A DNA stretch of 64,000 bases from JBBSAT01 sp044223665 (lineage in GTDB: Bacteria > Myxococcota_A > Polyangia > Polyangiales > Sandaracinaceae). Below the pieces are notes generated by a model, which saw nothing but the letters and a program-made list of their open reading frames with translations, was not told the origin of the DNA and did not search any database. Shown here piece by piece: positions 8,410-16,973 of this stretch (position 1 is the first letter of the stretch; each line of letters starts with the position of its first letter). The stretch spans positions 1 through 64,000 of the forward strand of contig JBGALT010000003.1 of NCBI GenBank assembly GCA_044223665.1, written 5' to 3'. A program made the translations under genes and the position numbers.

Positions 8410-9353
8410 CCTTCGGCTCCCGCGGGGATGCGCGCGCAGGCTGCGCGCGCGGTCGTCTCGTCCTGACGGATCTGGGCGACGAGGCTCTCGACGCCGTCGA
8501 ACTTCTTCTCGTCGCGGATGCGCTCGATGAAGGCGAGCCGCACGCGCACGCCGTAGAGGTCCCCCGCGAAATCGAAGACGTGCGCCTCGAGCGAGCGACC
8601 GGCCGCGAACGTGGGGCGCGTGCCGAGGTTCGCCATGCCGGCGCGCCAGGTGCCGTCCGGCGTGCGCAGGCGGACGGCGTAGACGCCGTCTTCGGGGAGC
8701 AGCACGGCGTCGGGCGCGAGGTTCGCGGTCGGAACGCCGATCGTGCGGCCGCGCTTGTTTCCTTCGATCACGGTTCCGTCGACCGCGTGCGGTCGCGTGA
8801 GGAGCGCCGCAGCGTGCGCGACGTCTCCTGCCGCGAGCGCCTTGCGCACGGCCGTCGACGAGACGCGCTCGTCACCGCCCGCGAGCGTCACTTCGCCGAG
8901 CGCATCGACCTCGATCCCGCGCCTCTGGCCCATCGCGCGCAGGCCCTCGACGTCGCCGCCGCGCCCCTTGCCGAAGCGGAAGTCCACGCCGACCACGACC
9001 GCGCGCGCGCCGAGGCGCCTCGCGAGCTCGTCGTCGATCCATTGCTCGGCGGTCTGCGCGGCGTAGGCCGCATCGAAGCGCGCGACGGCGACGCGATCGG
9101 CGCCCGCCGCGAGGAGCAGCTCGGTGCGACGCGCGATGGTCGTGAGCGGGATCGGCGCGCGCTCGGGCGCGACGGTCGCCATCGGGTGTGGATCGAAGGT
9201 GAGCGCGACGACCTCGCTGCCGCGCGGCGCGGCGAGCTCTCTCGCGCGCGCGAGGAGCGCTTGATGGCCGAGGTGGACCCCGTCGTGGTTGCCGGGGACG
9301 ACCACGGTGCCCGCGATCGACGACGAAGAAGAGTGAGTCGGAGTGCTCGCCAC
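8406..9353 (-). CDS. ribF: Bifunctional riboflavin kinase/FMN adenylyltransferase
   Basis: 315 residues. Makes FMN from riboflavin and ATP, then FAD from FMN and ATP, in the cytoplasm. N-terminal nucleotidyltransferase: VVVPGNHDGVHLGH (the usual G.FDGVHLGH with Phe replaced by His), LTFDPHPMATV, VVGVDFRFGKGRGGD, and ERVSSTAVRKAL. C-terminal kinase: VIEGNKRGRTIGVPTANL, then ANLGTRPTF and EAHVFDF. Length is normal for RibF. I chose GTG 9353, about 18 residues before the HxGH block; the same frame is open far upstream, antisense to the M23 gene, so the start is uncertain. It is the first gene of a two-gene operon and divergent from the M23 gene across about 200 bp. Confidence 0.93.
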   Translation of the reverse strand: MASTPTHSSSSSIAGTVVVPGNHDGVHLGHQALLARARELAAPRGSEVVALTFDPHPMATVAPERAPIPLTTIARRTELLLAAGADRVAVARFDAAYAAQTAEQWIDDELARRLGARAVVVGVDFRFGKGRGGDVEGLRAMGQRRGIEVDALGEVTLAGGDERVSSTAVRKALAAGDVAHAAALLTRPHAVDGTVIEGNKRGRTIGVPTANLAPDAVLLPEDGVYAVRLRTPDGTWRAGMANLGTRPTFAAGRSLEAHVFDFAGDLYGVRVRLAFIERIRDEKKFDGVESLVAQIRQDETTARAACARIPAGAEG

Positions 9354-9557
9354 GGAGAGCTCGAGCCCGTGCGCGCGTGCGCCACAGGGAAAGAGGCCCT
9401 CGGGTTTTGCCGCGCGGATCGCACGATCGTCCAGAAATGCGCGGCGCACACGTGCCCACAGATCCGCCGATGTGCCCCGAAAAAGTGCATGTGGGAGGGC
9501 GATTTCGGCCGAAAGCGCTTCCGCGCGTCCGCGATCGTCGCTTAGCGTCGTCCACTC

Positions 9558-10583
9558 GTGCGCTACGCCCTGCCCATCTCGGCGGCTCTCCTCGCGCTCG
9601 CGGCGCTGCCCGCGGGCGTGTCGGCGCAGGAAGAGACGCAGGAAGACGAGCACGCGCTGCTCGCGGCGGCACACCTTCCGGGCGCCGAGACGACGGCGGC
9701 GGTCGCGCCGGAGCCTCTCCGGACGGGCCACGTCATGCACGCCGTCGGACGCGTCGACCTGCAGGCCCGCACGCCGGCCGCGTGGTGGTCGCACGGCGAA
9801 GAGGCGATGCCGCTCGAGCCGGCCCGCCAGCGCGCGCGCATGCCGCGGCAGTGCCGGACCCGCGGCGGCTACCGCCAGTTCTGTCAGGGCGAGCGCATCG
9901 TGCCCACGCCGACCGGCCCGTCCGCCGAGCTCGCGACGTGGCTCGGCCTGGGCCACCGGGCCACGGCGCTGCAGATGATGCACGAGCCCGCGCTCGACGA
10001 GTGGCGCGCGGCGACGGCCGGCGTCGACGACGAGACGCGTCTGACGTTCCCGGTGCCGGAGGGGCACATGGGGCGCGGCTTCGGCTACACGCGCGATGCG
10101 GGCCTGGCGCACACGCGCCACGACGGCGTCGACATCGGCGCGCCCGAGGGCTCGGACATCGTCGCCGCGCGCGGCGGCCTGGTGATGTACGCCGACAACG
10201 GCATCACGGGCATGGGCAACGTGCTCATCGTGCTGCACGGCGACGGCAGCTCGGCGCTCTACGCGCACTGCCACGAGATCTTCGTGTTCGCCGGCCAGTA
10301 CGTCGAGCGCGGCCAGCGCGTCGCGCTCGTCGGCGAGACGGGCTTCGCGCGCGCGCCGCACCTGCACTTCGAGTGGCGCCGCAACGGCTCGCCGCACGAT
10401 CCGGCGCACCTGTTCCTTCCGCGTCACGCGGACGAGGACGACACGGTCGACGAGGCCGTCGCCCACCACGAGCACCACGAGCACCACCACCGCTCGCACC
10501 GCGAGGTCGCGGACCTCCACGCGCCGCGTGCGACGGCCGATCGCCACGCCTCGCTCGAGACGAGCGACGGCGAGGACGAGTAG
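9558..10583 (+). CDS. Secreted M23 family metallopeptidase with His-rich tail
   Basis: 341 residues. A signal peptide (ALPISAALLALAALPAGVSAQ) precedes a region of unknown fold and a LytM/M23 zinc domain: HDGVDIGAPEG (zinc ligands His188 and Asp192), GMGNVLIVLHGDG, LYAHCHE and APHLHFEW (His268, His270). M23 enzymes cut peptidoglycan cross-links or act as inactive regulators; here the ligand set looks complete. The C-terminus is unusual: an acidic patch, then a His cluster (AHHEHHEHHHRSH) and another acidic end. The final 45 bp plus the stop are duplicated at 11288-11336 beyond a toxin-antitoxin remnant, so the gene's 3' end has been the site of an insertion. GTG start. Confidence 0.88.
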   Translation: MRYALPISAALLALAALPAGVSAQEETQEDEHALLAAAHLPGAETTAAVAPEPLRTGHVMHAVGRVDLQARTPAAWWSHGEEAMPLEPARQRARMPRQCRTRGGYRQFCQGERIVPTPTGPSAELATWLGLGHRATALQMMHEPALDEWRAATAGVDDETRLTFPVPEGHMGRGFGYTRDAGLAHTRHDGVDIGAPEGSDIVAARGGLVMYADNGITGMGNVLIVLHGDGSSALYAHCHEIFVFAGQYVERGQRVALVGETGFARAPHLHFEWRRNGSPHDPAHLFLPRHADEDDTVDEAVAHHEHHEHHHRSHREVADLHAPRATADRHASLETSDGEDE

Positions 10584-10585
10584 CC
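10537..10585 (+). repeat. 49-bp direct repeat, left copy (3' end of the M23 gene)
   Basis: These 49 bp, running from CCGATCGCCA through the M23 stop TAG and a following CC, match 11288-11336 with one mismatch. The copies lie 751 bp apart and bracket the antitoxin and toxin frames. This looks like a duplication made when a small mobile cassette entered the gene's end while keeping the reading frame intact. Confidence 0.9.
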
Positions 10586-10652
10586 TCTCGAACCGCGTCG
10601 TCGCGCGAAACGGGCCCTTGCGTCCTGTGGTCGCGCGCTCGATCCTTCCGTC

Positions 10653-10949
10653 ATGGCTGCCGCCAAGCCCATCCGCGTGAGCGTCGATGCCACGGGCATC
10701 CTGACTGTCGACCTGGCCGCCCTCAGCCCTCGCGCGCGAAAGCGCGCCCTCTCGGTCGTGCGAGAGACCCTACGCGACCTCGGCGATCTGGATCCTCCGG
10801 GCGACGAGCTCTCCCCGGCTGCCTGGGATGCTGCATGGGCTCCGACGCTCCGCCGACGGATGCGCGCTCTCGACGCGGGACGTGTCGAAGCCGTGCCCGC
10901 GGAGCAAGCGCTCGCGCGAATCGCTCGAGCCGCTCGTGCTCGCCGTTGA
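10653..10949 (+). CDS. Antitoxin of a RelE/ParE-type module (addiction module component family)
   Basis: 98 residues. The C-terminal half has the pattern of PF09720-type antitoxins: SPAAWDAAWAPTLRRRMRAL, then DAGRVEAVPAEQALARI, the usual W..EL..R....D.G...PV segment that wraps the toxin. The N-terminal part (IRVSVDATGILTVDLAAL) would bind DNA or dimerise in related proteins, which is not shown here. It sits inside the 751-bp segment bounded by the 49-bp repeats. The stop is followed directly, in the same frame, by a toxin-like sequence. Confidence 0.72.
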   Translation: MAAAKPIRVSVDATGILTVDLAALSPRARKRALSVVRETLRDLGDLDPPGDELSPAAWDAAWAPTLRRRMRALDAGRVEAVPAEQALARIARAARARR

Positions 10950-11234
10950 CTCCACCCGGCCGCCGTTCGCGAGGCGGAGCGCGCGGCTCGCTGGTGCTCG
11001 GAGCATGCGGACGAAGAAGTCGCCGAACGCTTCGTCGGCGACCTGCGCAACGTGCTCGGTGTCATTGCAGCGACGCCGCAGAGATGGCCGAGCGATGTAG
11101 CGACGGGTTTTCGGCGCGCGAGACTCGACGCCTTTCCGTATGTCGTCGTCGATGCCCTGGGCGCGCGCGCAGCGCGCGTGGTGGCTGTCGCCCACACACG
11201 GCGCAAGCCTGGATTTTGGCGTCGGCGCCGCTGA
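10950..11234 (+). pseudogene. RelE/ParE-like toxin frame without a start codon
   Basis: The 94 codons after the antitoxin stop read as a RelE/ParE toxin: LHPAAVREAERAARWCSEHA, VAERFVGDLRNVLGVIAATP, GFRRARLDAFPYVVV, RVVAVAHTRRKPGFWRRR. These cover nearly the whole family, including the RARLxxFPYxV and VAHxRRxPxxW blocks. However, there is no ATG, GTG or TTG in frame before GTG 11052, which is inside the fold. Toxin genes normally overlap the antitoxin stop in another frame, so a small deletion at the junction (for example 2 bp) would explain the loss. Expression by readthrough of the antitoxin UGA (followed by C) is an alternative. Confidence 0.65.
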
Positions 11235-11287
11235 CGTCGCGCAAGCCTGACGCCGCCGAGCTCGGCAGCTCGGCGCCGTGCGCGACG

Positions 11288-11336
11288 CCGATCGCCACGC
11301 CTCTCTCGAGACGAGCGACGGCGAGGACGAGTAGCC
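11288..11336 (+). repeat. 49-bp direct repeat, right copy
   Basis: Second copy of the M23 gene's last codons and stop (48 of 49 identical to 10537-10585). It is followed at once by an inverted repeat (11335-11355), so this copy probably marks the original end of the M23 gene before the toxin-antitoxin segment was inserted. Confidence 0.85.
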
Positions 11337-11354
11337 GCGCGCGAGGGCGCGCGG
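11335..11354 (+). terminator. GC hairpin after the right direct repeat
   Basis: CCGCGCGC and GCGCGCGG can pair across a GAGG loop. There is no T run, so it is at best a weak intrinsic terminator. It lies between the duplicated M23 gene end and the end of the convergent gene at 11368. Confidence 0.45.
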
Positions 11355-11367
11355 GCCTCGCCGTCTC

Positions 11368-12276
11368 TCACTCGAAGACACTCGCGATGCCTCGCTTGCT
11401 CGCTAGCGCAACGGGGCCCTCCGCCACGCGAACGGCGAGCGCCTCGGCCTCGGCGAGGGTGGCGGTGGGGCTCGTGAGGCTCACCAGGGTCAGTGGAAGG
11501 CTCCACGGGCGCCGCCCGCGCACCGTGAGCACGATCGTGCGCCCGTCGATGACGATGCTCTCGAGCTCCGCATACGACACACGCGTGCGTCGCCCGAGCC
11601 ACGTCACGAAGAGCGCGTCCGGTGCGACGACGATCCGTCGGGGCGCGAGCGCGAGGACCGCCAGCGCGGCGCTCGTGACGAGCAGGACCGCGAACACCGG
11701 GCGCGCGTCCTCGTTCAGACGCGAAGCGAACGTGAGCACCGCCCCCGAGAAGCACACCAAGAGCGGAGCGAGCAGCGAGAGACCCTGCCCGAGCAAGGGC
11801 AGCCCCGCCACCGGGCCTCGCACCGCGATCGTGCGCACCCCTTCGTCCGGGACGCCGAGCGCATCGGAGATGGCGAGCGCCTCGTCGTGCGCGACCAGCA
11901 GATCGACCGCGCCGAGCCAGCTCTTCGCTTCGAGCACATCGCCGGCGTAGCTCACCGCGCGCACCGGGTGCGCGAGGTCGCCCACCGACAGGCGGCCGCG
12001 CGTCGCGCGAATCTCGAGGTCGTCGACGGCGGCCGCGAGGTCCCGCGCGCGTTGCCGACGCCACCCGTAGACCCAACCGAGCAGCGGGAGCAGACCGACC
12101 CCGACCGTGAGCCGCGGCGCAATCCAACCGGCGGCGTGGAGCGCGAGCCCGAAGGCCGCCGCCAGGACCGCGCCCACGCCCAGCGCCACCACGGAGCCCG
12201 CGAGCACGCCGATGCGGCGCATCGGGCCGCGCCGAACGACCGGCACCCGTCCACGCCACTCGAGCGCGCCCTGCAC
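11368..12276 (-). CDS. Membrane protein of unknown function, four or more TM segments
   Basis: 302 residues if GTG 12276 is used; ATG 12222 (MRRIGVLAGSVV) would remove 18. Two N-terminal hydrophobic segments (VVALGVGAVLAAAFGLALHAAG and LTVGVGLLPLLGWVYGW) precede a cytoplasmic-looking region, and two more follow (LLAPLLVCFSGAVLTFA and FAVLLVTSAALAVLALA). The C-terminal part has a PH-like strand pattern (VVAPDALFVTWLGRRTRVSY, then ELESIVIDGRTIVL), as in bacterial membrane proteins with a bPH-type domain. No enzyme motif is seen. Divergent from lhr. Confidence 0.65.
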   Translation of the reverse strand: MQGALEWRGRVPVVRRGPMRRIGVLAGSVVALGVGAVLAAAFGLALHAAGWIAPRLTVGVGLLPLLGWVYGWRRQRARDLAAAVDDLEIRATRGRLSVGDLAHPVRAVSYAGDVLEAKSWLGAVDLLVAHDEALAISDALGVPDEGVRTIAVRGPVAGLPLLGQGLSLLAPLLVCFSGAVLTFASRLNEDARPVFAVLLVTSAALAVLALAPRRIVVAPDALFVTWLGRRTRVSYAELESIVIDGRTIVLTVRGRRPWSLPLTLVSLTSPTATLAEAEALAVRVAEGPVALASKRGIASVFE

Positions 12277-12409
12277 CGGCCGAGGGTACACGCGGGAGGA
12301 GGCGCGTGCGCCGGGACACGCGCGACCGTGCGCAATCCTGACGCGACCCTGTCGGGTTAGCCTGGACGTCTGGCTACCCGCGGCGGGCGCTGCGTGCTTG
12401 AGTCCGTCC

Positions 12410-15400
12410 GTGGCTGCATCGCCTCGCAAGGCGCGTGAAGACGTGCTCGAACGCTTCTCGCCGGCCACGCGCACGTGGTTCCGGGAGACCTTCGATCGGC
12501 CGACCGAGGCGCAGCTCTCGGCGTGGCCGAGCATCCTCGACGGGACGAGCTCGCTGCTCCTCGCGCCCACCGGATCGGGCAAGACGCTCGCGGCGTTCCT
12601 GACCGCGATCGATCGCTCCATCGGCTCCGAGGCGCCTCGCAAGGAGCAGCGCTGCCGCATCCTCTACGTCTCGCCGCTCAAGGCGCTCGCGTTCGACGTC
12701 GAGCGCAACCTGCGCTCGCCGCTCGCCGGGATCACCAAGACCGCCGAGCGCCTCGGCCTCCCGTTCCGGCCGCTCGAGACCGCGATGCGCACCGGCGACA
12801 CCCCGGCGAGCGAGCGCGCGCGGATGCAGCGGCGGCCGCCCGACCTCTTGATCACGACGCCCGAGTCGCTCTACCTGATGGTCACTTCGGGCGCGAAGGA
12901 GATGCTGCGCTCGGTCGACACGGTGATCGTCGACGAGATCCACGCGATCGCCCCCACCAAGCGCGGCGCGCACCTCTTTCTCACGCTGGAGCGGCTCGAG
13001 GCGCTGCGGCCGAAGGACGCGCCGAGGCTCCAGCGCATCGGCCTCTCGGCCACGCAGCGGCCGATCGAGGAGGTCGCGCGCTTGCTCGGCGGCATGGAGA
13101 AGAACGCCGATGGCGCCTGCGTGCCGCGGCCCGTCGCGATCGCCGATGCGCGCGCGCCCAAGCCCATCGAGCTGACGATCGAGGTGCCGGTCGACGACAT
13201 GGCGAACCTCGGGGTGAGCGAGCGGCCCGGCGCGCTGCGTGGCGATTCGAACGAGGGCGGCCCGCCGCGATCGATCTGGACGAGCATCCATCCGCGCCTC
13301 GTCGAGCTCGTGCGCGCGCACCGCTCGACGATGATCTTCGTGAACAACCGGCGCCTGAGCGAGCGCCTGGCGGCGGCGATCAACGAGACCGCGGGCGAGA
13401 ACATCTCGCGCGCGCACCACGGCAGCGTGGCGCGCGAGGAGCGCGTGGAGATCGAGGACGCGCTCAAGAGCGGGCGCCTGCCGTGCATCGTGGCCACGAG
13501 CTCGCTCGAGCTCGGGCTCGATCTCGGCGCCGTCGATCTCGTCGTGCAGATCGAGGCGCCGCCGAGCGTGTCGAGCGGCATCCAGCGCGTCGGGCGCGCG
13601 AGCCACCACGTCGGCGGCACGCCCAAGGGCGCGATCTTCCCCAAGCACCGCGCCGATCTCTTGGCCTCGGCCGAGGCGGCCAAGCGCATGCTCGCCGGCG
13701 ACATCGAGGAGACGCGGCACCTCAAGAATCCGCTCGACGTGCTCGCGCAGCAGATCGTGGCGATCGTCGGCACCGAGGGCACCACGAGCGTGGCGGCGCT
13801 GCACGACCTCGTGCGTGGCGCGGCGCCCTTCGCGACGCTCACGCGCGGTCTCCTCGACGGCGTGCTCGACATGCTCTCGGGCCGCTATCCCTCGGACGAG
13901 TTCGCCGAGCTGAGGCCGCGCCTCACCTGGGATCGCGAGCGCGACGTGCTCGATCCGCGCAAGGGCGCCCAGCGCCTCGCGATCGTGAACGGCGGTGTCA
14001 TCCCCGATCGCGGCCTCTACGGCGTGTTCCTCGACACCGGCGACACGAAGACCAGCAAGCGCGTCGGCGAGCTCGACGAGGAGATGGTCTTCGAGGCGCG
14101 CGAGGGCGAGATCTTCGTGCTCGGCGCCACCAGCTGGCGCATCACGAACATCACGCAGGATCGCGTGCTCGTCGCGCCGGCCCCGGGCGAGCCGGGCAAG
14201 ATGCCCTTCTGGCGCGGCGATCGCGTGGGCCGCAGCGCCGCGCTCGGCCGCGGCATCGGCGCGCTCGCGCGGTTCTTGTCGCGGGCGACCGACGAGGGCG
14301 CGATCGCGCGCCTCACCGAAGAGCACTTCCTCGAGGAGCGCGCGGCGGCGAACCTCGTTCGCTACGTCCGCGACCAGAGCGAGGCGCCCTACGTCGTGCC
14401 GACCGATCGCGCGATCGTGATCGAGCGCTTCAAGGACGAGATCGGCGACTACCGCGTCTGCATCCTCTCGCCCTACGGCGCGCGCGTGCACGCGCCGCTC
14501 TCGACGTGCATCGTGACGAAGGCGCGCGAGCAACTCGGCGTCGAGTGCGAGTCGGTCTACTCGGACGACGGCCTCGTGCTGCGGTTCCCGGATGACGAAG
14601 AGCCGCCCGACGTCGCCGCGCTCTTTCCGTCGGCCGACGAGGTCGAGGAGCTGCTCGTGCGCTCGCTCGGCGAGACCCCGCTCTTCGCGAGCCACTTCCG
14701 CGAGGCCGCGCAGCGCGCGCTGCTCTTGCCGCGCCGCACGCCGGGCAAGCGCTCGCCGCTCTGGGCCCAGCGCAAGCGCGCCTCGGATCTGCTCGCGGTC
14801 GCCTCGCGCTTTCCGGGCTTCCCGATGCTGCTCGAGACGTACCGCGAGTGCCTCGAGGACGTCTTCGACGTGCCCGCCCTCGTCGGGCTGATGCGCGACG
14901 TCGCGAAGGGCTCGCTGCGCCTCGTCTCGGTCGACGCCGAGCGCGCCTCGCCCTTCAGCGCCTCGCTGCTCTTCGGCTACGTCGGCAACTTCGTCTACGA
15001 CGCCGACGCGCCGCTCGCCGAGCGCCGCGCGCAGGCGCTCTCGATCGATCACGCGCAGCTCAAGGAGCTGCTCGGCCAGGCCGAGCTGCGCGAGCTGCTC
15101 GACCTCGACGCCGTGGCCGACGTGGAGCGCTGGGCGCAGCGCCGCGAGCGCGCGATCGAGGACCCCGACGAGCTGCACGATCTCTTGCTGCTCCTCGGCG
15201 ACCAGACGTCGGCCGAGCTCGACGCGCGTCTCGGTGCGCGCCGCGCCGAGGTCCTCGGGCCGCTGCTCGCGAAGCGGCGCGTGATCCCGATTCGCCTCGG
15301 TGGCGAAGAGCGATTCGTCGCCGTGGAGGACGCGGCCCGCTATCGCGACGCGGTCGGCGCGATGCCGCCGCCGGGCCTCGCCGAGGCGTACCTGACGCCC

Positions 15401-16918
15401 GTCGAGGCGCCGCTGCTCGATCTCGTCTCGCGCTACGCGCGCACGCACGGGCCCTTCGTGCCGAGCGAGATCGCGGCGCGCCTCGGCGCGAGCGAGCAAG
15501 GCGTGCTCCTCGTGCTCGAGACGCTGCTCGCGCGTGGCCGTGTCGTGCGCGGCGAGATCGATCCGCGGCGAACGGGGGTCGACTGGTGCGACGCCGAGAT
15601 CCTGCGGGCCATCAAGCGCCGCTCGCTCGCCGCGCTCCGGCGAGAGGTCGAGCCGGTCTCGCACGAGGCCTACCAGCGCTTCCTCGTGCGCTGGCACGGC
15701 CTGGATCGCGCGCGGCCGGGCGAGGCGGCGCTCCTCGCGGCGCTCGAGAAGATCGCCGGAACACCCGTTCCGCTCGGCGCGCTCGAGCAGAGTGTCTTGC
15801 CGTCCCGCGTCGCGCGCTACCAGCCGGGCGACCTCGACGCGCTGCTCTCGAGCGGAGAGATCGTCTGGCGCGGCATCGAGCCGCTCGCGAGCGGCGGCGG
15901 GCGCATCGCGCTCTACGCGCGCGCCGACTACGAGCTGCTCGCGCCCGCGGTCGTGCCGCGCGAGGGCGCGCTCCACGACGAGATCCGCGCGCACCTCGGC
16001 GCGCGCGGGGCCGTGTTCTTCCACGAGCTCGTGCGCGCGACGGGGGGCTTTCCACCGGACGTGCTCGAGGCACTCTGGGAGCTCGTGTGGTCGGGCGAGG
16101 CGACGAACGACACGCTCGCGCCGCTCCGATCGCGTGCGCGCGGGGAGAGCCGCGACCGGGGGCGCGGCGGCATCTCGCGCATCCTGCCGGGAAGCGAGGG
16201 CCGCTGGTCGCTGCTCGTGCCGACGTCCACGCCCACCGAGACCGAGCGACGCGCCGCGCTCGTGCGCGCGCTCCTCACGCGGCACGGCGTGCTCGTGCGC
16301 GAGGCGCTGGCGATCGAGGGGATCCCCGGCGGCATGAGCGCCGTCTACGACGTGCTGCGCGCGATGGAGGACGCCGGCCGCGTGCGCCGTGGCTACTTCG
16401 TGGAAGGGCTCGGCGCCGCGCAGTTCGCGCTCCCGGGCGCCGACGAGCCCCTCCGCGCCGAGCGCGAGCCGCGCAAGGACGCGCGCCCGCTGCTGCTCGC
16501 CGCGACCGATCCCGCGAGCGCGTGGGGCGCGGCCTTGCCCTGGCCCAAGCGCGAGTCCGGACAGAAGCCGATGCGCGCCGACGGAGCGCTCGTCGTGCTC
16601 GCCGCCGACGGCCGCCTGCTCGCGTGGGTGGGCCGTGCGGAGCGGACGATGCTCACGTTCCTCGAGGACGAGACCGCGCGCGCGAAGGACGCCGAGACGA
16701 TCGCCCGCGTCCTCTCCGACGCCGTCGAGCGCGGTACACGCCGCGCGATGCTGATCGCGCAGGTCGACGGCGCTCCGGCCGAGACCTCGGTGCTCGGCCC
16801 CGCGCTGAAGGCCGCCGGCTTCACCGGCACCTCGCGCGGCATGCTCAAGCGCGGCGCCCGCCGCCCGACCGAGCTCGATCTCGCGCCGGAAGTCGACGAC
16901 ACCGACCTCGACGCGTGA
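12410..16918 (+). CDS. lhr: Lhr-type DEAD/DEAH-box ATP-dependent helicase
   Basis: 1502 residues, close to E. coli Lhr (about 1540). A superfamily 2 helicase core occupies the first 500 or so residues: Q-like RPTEAQLSAWP, Walker A APTGSGKTLAAF, TTPESLYLM, VDEIHAIAPTKRGAH (DEIH box), IGLSATQRP (SAT), MIFVNNRRLSERL, ATSSLELGLDLG, and motif VI IQRVGRASHHVGG. A winged-helix/Lhr core and the long Lhr-CTD follow. Lhr proteins translocate 3' to 5' on DNA and act in repair; the long form is typical of actinobacteria and some proteobacteria. GTG 12410 was chosen because it opens directly before ASPRKAREDVLERF; the frame is open further upstream. Single gene. Confidence 0.93.
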   Translation: MAASPRKAREDVLERFSPATRTWFRETFDRPTEAQLSAWPSILDGTSSLLLAPTGSGKTLAAFLTAIDRSIGSEAPRKEQRCRILYVSPLKALAFDVERNLRSPLAGITKTAERLGLPFRPLETAMRTGDTPASERARMQRRPPDLLITTPESLYLMVTSGAKEMLRSVDTVIVDEIHAIAPTKRGAHLFLTLERLEALRPKDAPRLQRIGLSATQRPIEEVARLLGGMEKNADGACVPRPVAIADARAPKPIELTIEVPVDDMANLGVSERPGALRGDSNEGGPPRSIWTSIHPRLVELVRAHRSTMIFVNNRRLSERLAAAINETAGENISRAHHGSVAREERVEIEDALKSGRLPCIVATSSLELGLDLGAVDLVVQIEAPPSVSSGIQRVGRASHHVGGTPKGAIFPKHRADLLASAEAAKRMLAGDIEETRHLKNPLDVLAQQIVAIVGTEGTTSVAALHDLVRGAAPFATLTRGLLDGVLDMLSGRYPSDEFAELRPRLTWDRERDVLDPRKGAQRLAIVNGGVIPDRGLYGVFLDTGDTKTSKRVGELDEEMVFEAREGEIFVLGATSWRITNITQDRVLVAPAPGEPGKMPFWRGDRVGRSAALGRGIGALARFLSRATDEGAIARLTEEHFLEERAAANLVRYVRDQSEAPYVVPTDRAIVIERFKDEIGDYRVCILSPYGARVHAPLSTCIVTKAREQLGVECESVYSDDGLVLRFPDDEEPPDVAALFPSADEVEELLVRSLGETPLFASHFREAAQRALLLPRRTPGKRSPLWAQRKRASDLLAVASRFPGFPMLLETYRECLEDVFDVPALVGLMRDVAKGSLRLVSVDAERASPFSASLLFGYVGNFVYDADAPLAERRAQALSIDHAQLKELLGQAELRELLDLDAVADVERWAQRRERAIEDPDELHDLLLLLGDQTSAELDARLGARRAEVLGPLLAKRRVIPIRLGGEERFVAVEDAARYRDAVGAMPPPGLAEAYLTPVEAPLLDLVSRYARTHGPFVPSEIAARLGASEQGVLLVLETLLARGRVVRGEIDPRRTGVDWCDAEILRAIKRRSLAALRREVEPVSHEAYQRFLVRWHGLDRARPGEAALLAALEKIAGTPVPLGALEQSVLPSRVARYQPGDLDALLSSGEIVWRGIEPLASGGGRIALYARADYELLAPAVVPREGALHDEIRAHLGARGAVFFHELVRATGGFPPDVLEALWELVWSGEATNDTLAPLRSRARGESRDRGRGGISRILPGSEGRWSLLVPTSTPTETERRAALVRALLTRHGVLVREALAIEGIPGGMSAVYDVLRAMEDAGRVRRGYFVEGLGAAQFALPGADEPLRAEREPRKDARPLLLAATDPASAWGAALPWPKRESGQKPMRADGALVVLAADGRLLAWVGRAERTMLTFLEDETARAKDAETIARVLSDAVERGTRRAMLIAQVDGAPAETSVLGPALKAAGFTGTSRGMLKRGARRPTELDLAPEVDDTDLDA

Positions 16919-16973
16919 CGCGTCTCTCTTTCGCGCGCTCCAAAAACCGGCGAGGCTGCCTCCACTCACGATC

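Noticed and set aside
9354..9557. Possible regulatory RNA in the ribF-M23 divergent gap (FMN riboswitch)
   Set aside because: The conserved RFN element sequence blocks are not recognisable; treated as a plain divergent promoter region.
8406..10547. Frame of 713 codons containing ribF
   Set aside because: The upstream half is antisense to the M23 gene; only the region from about 9353 has RibF sequence.
10424..12319. 631-codon minus-strand frame over the toxin-antitoxin region
   Set aside because: Antisense to the M23 end, antitoxin and toxin frames; composition is Arg-rich with no domain.
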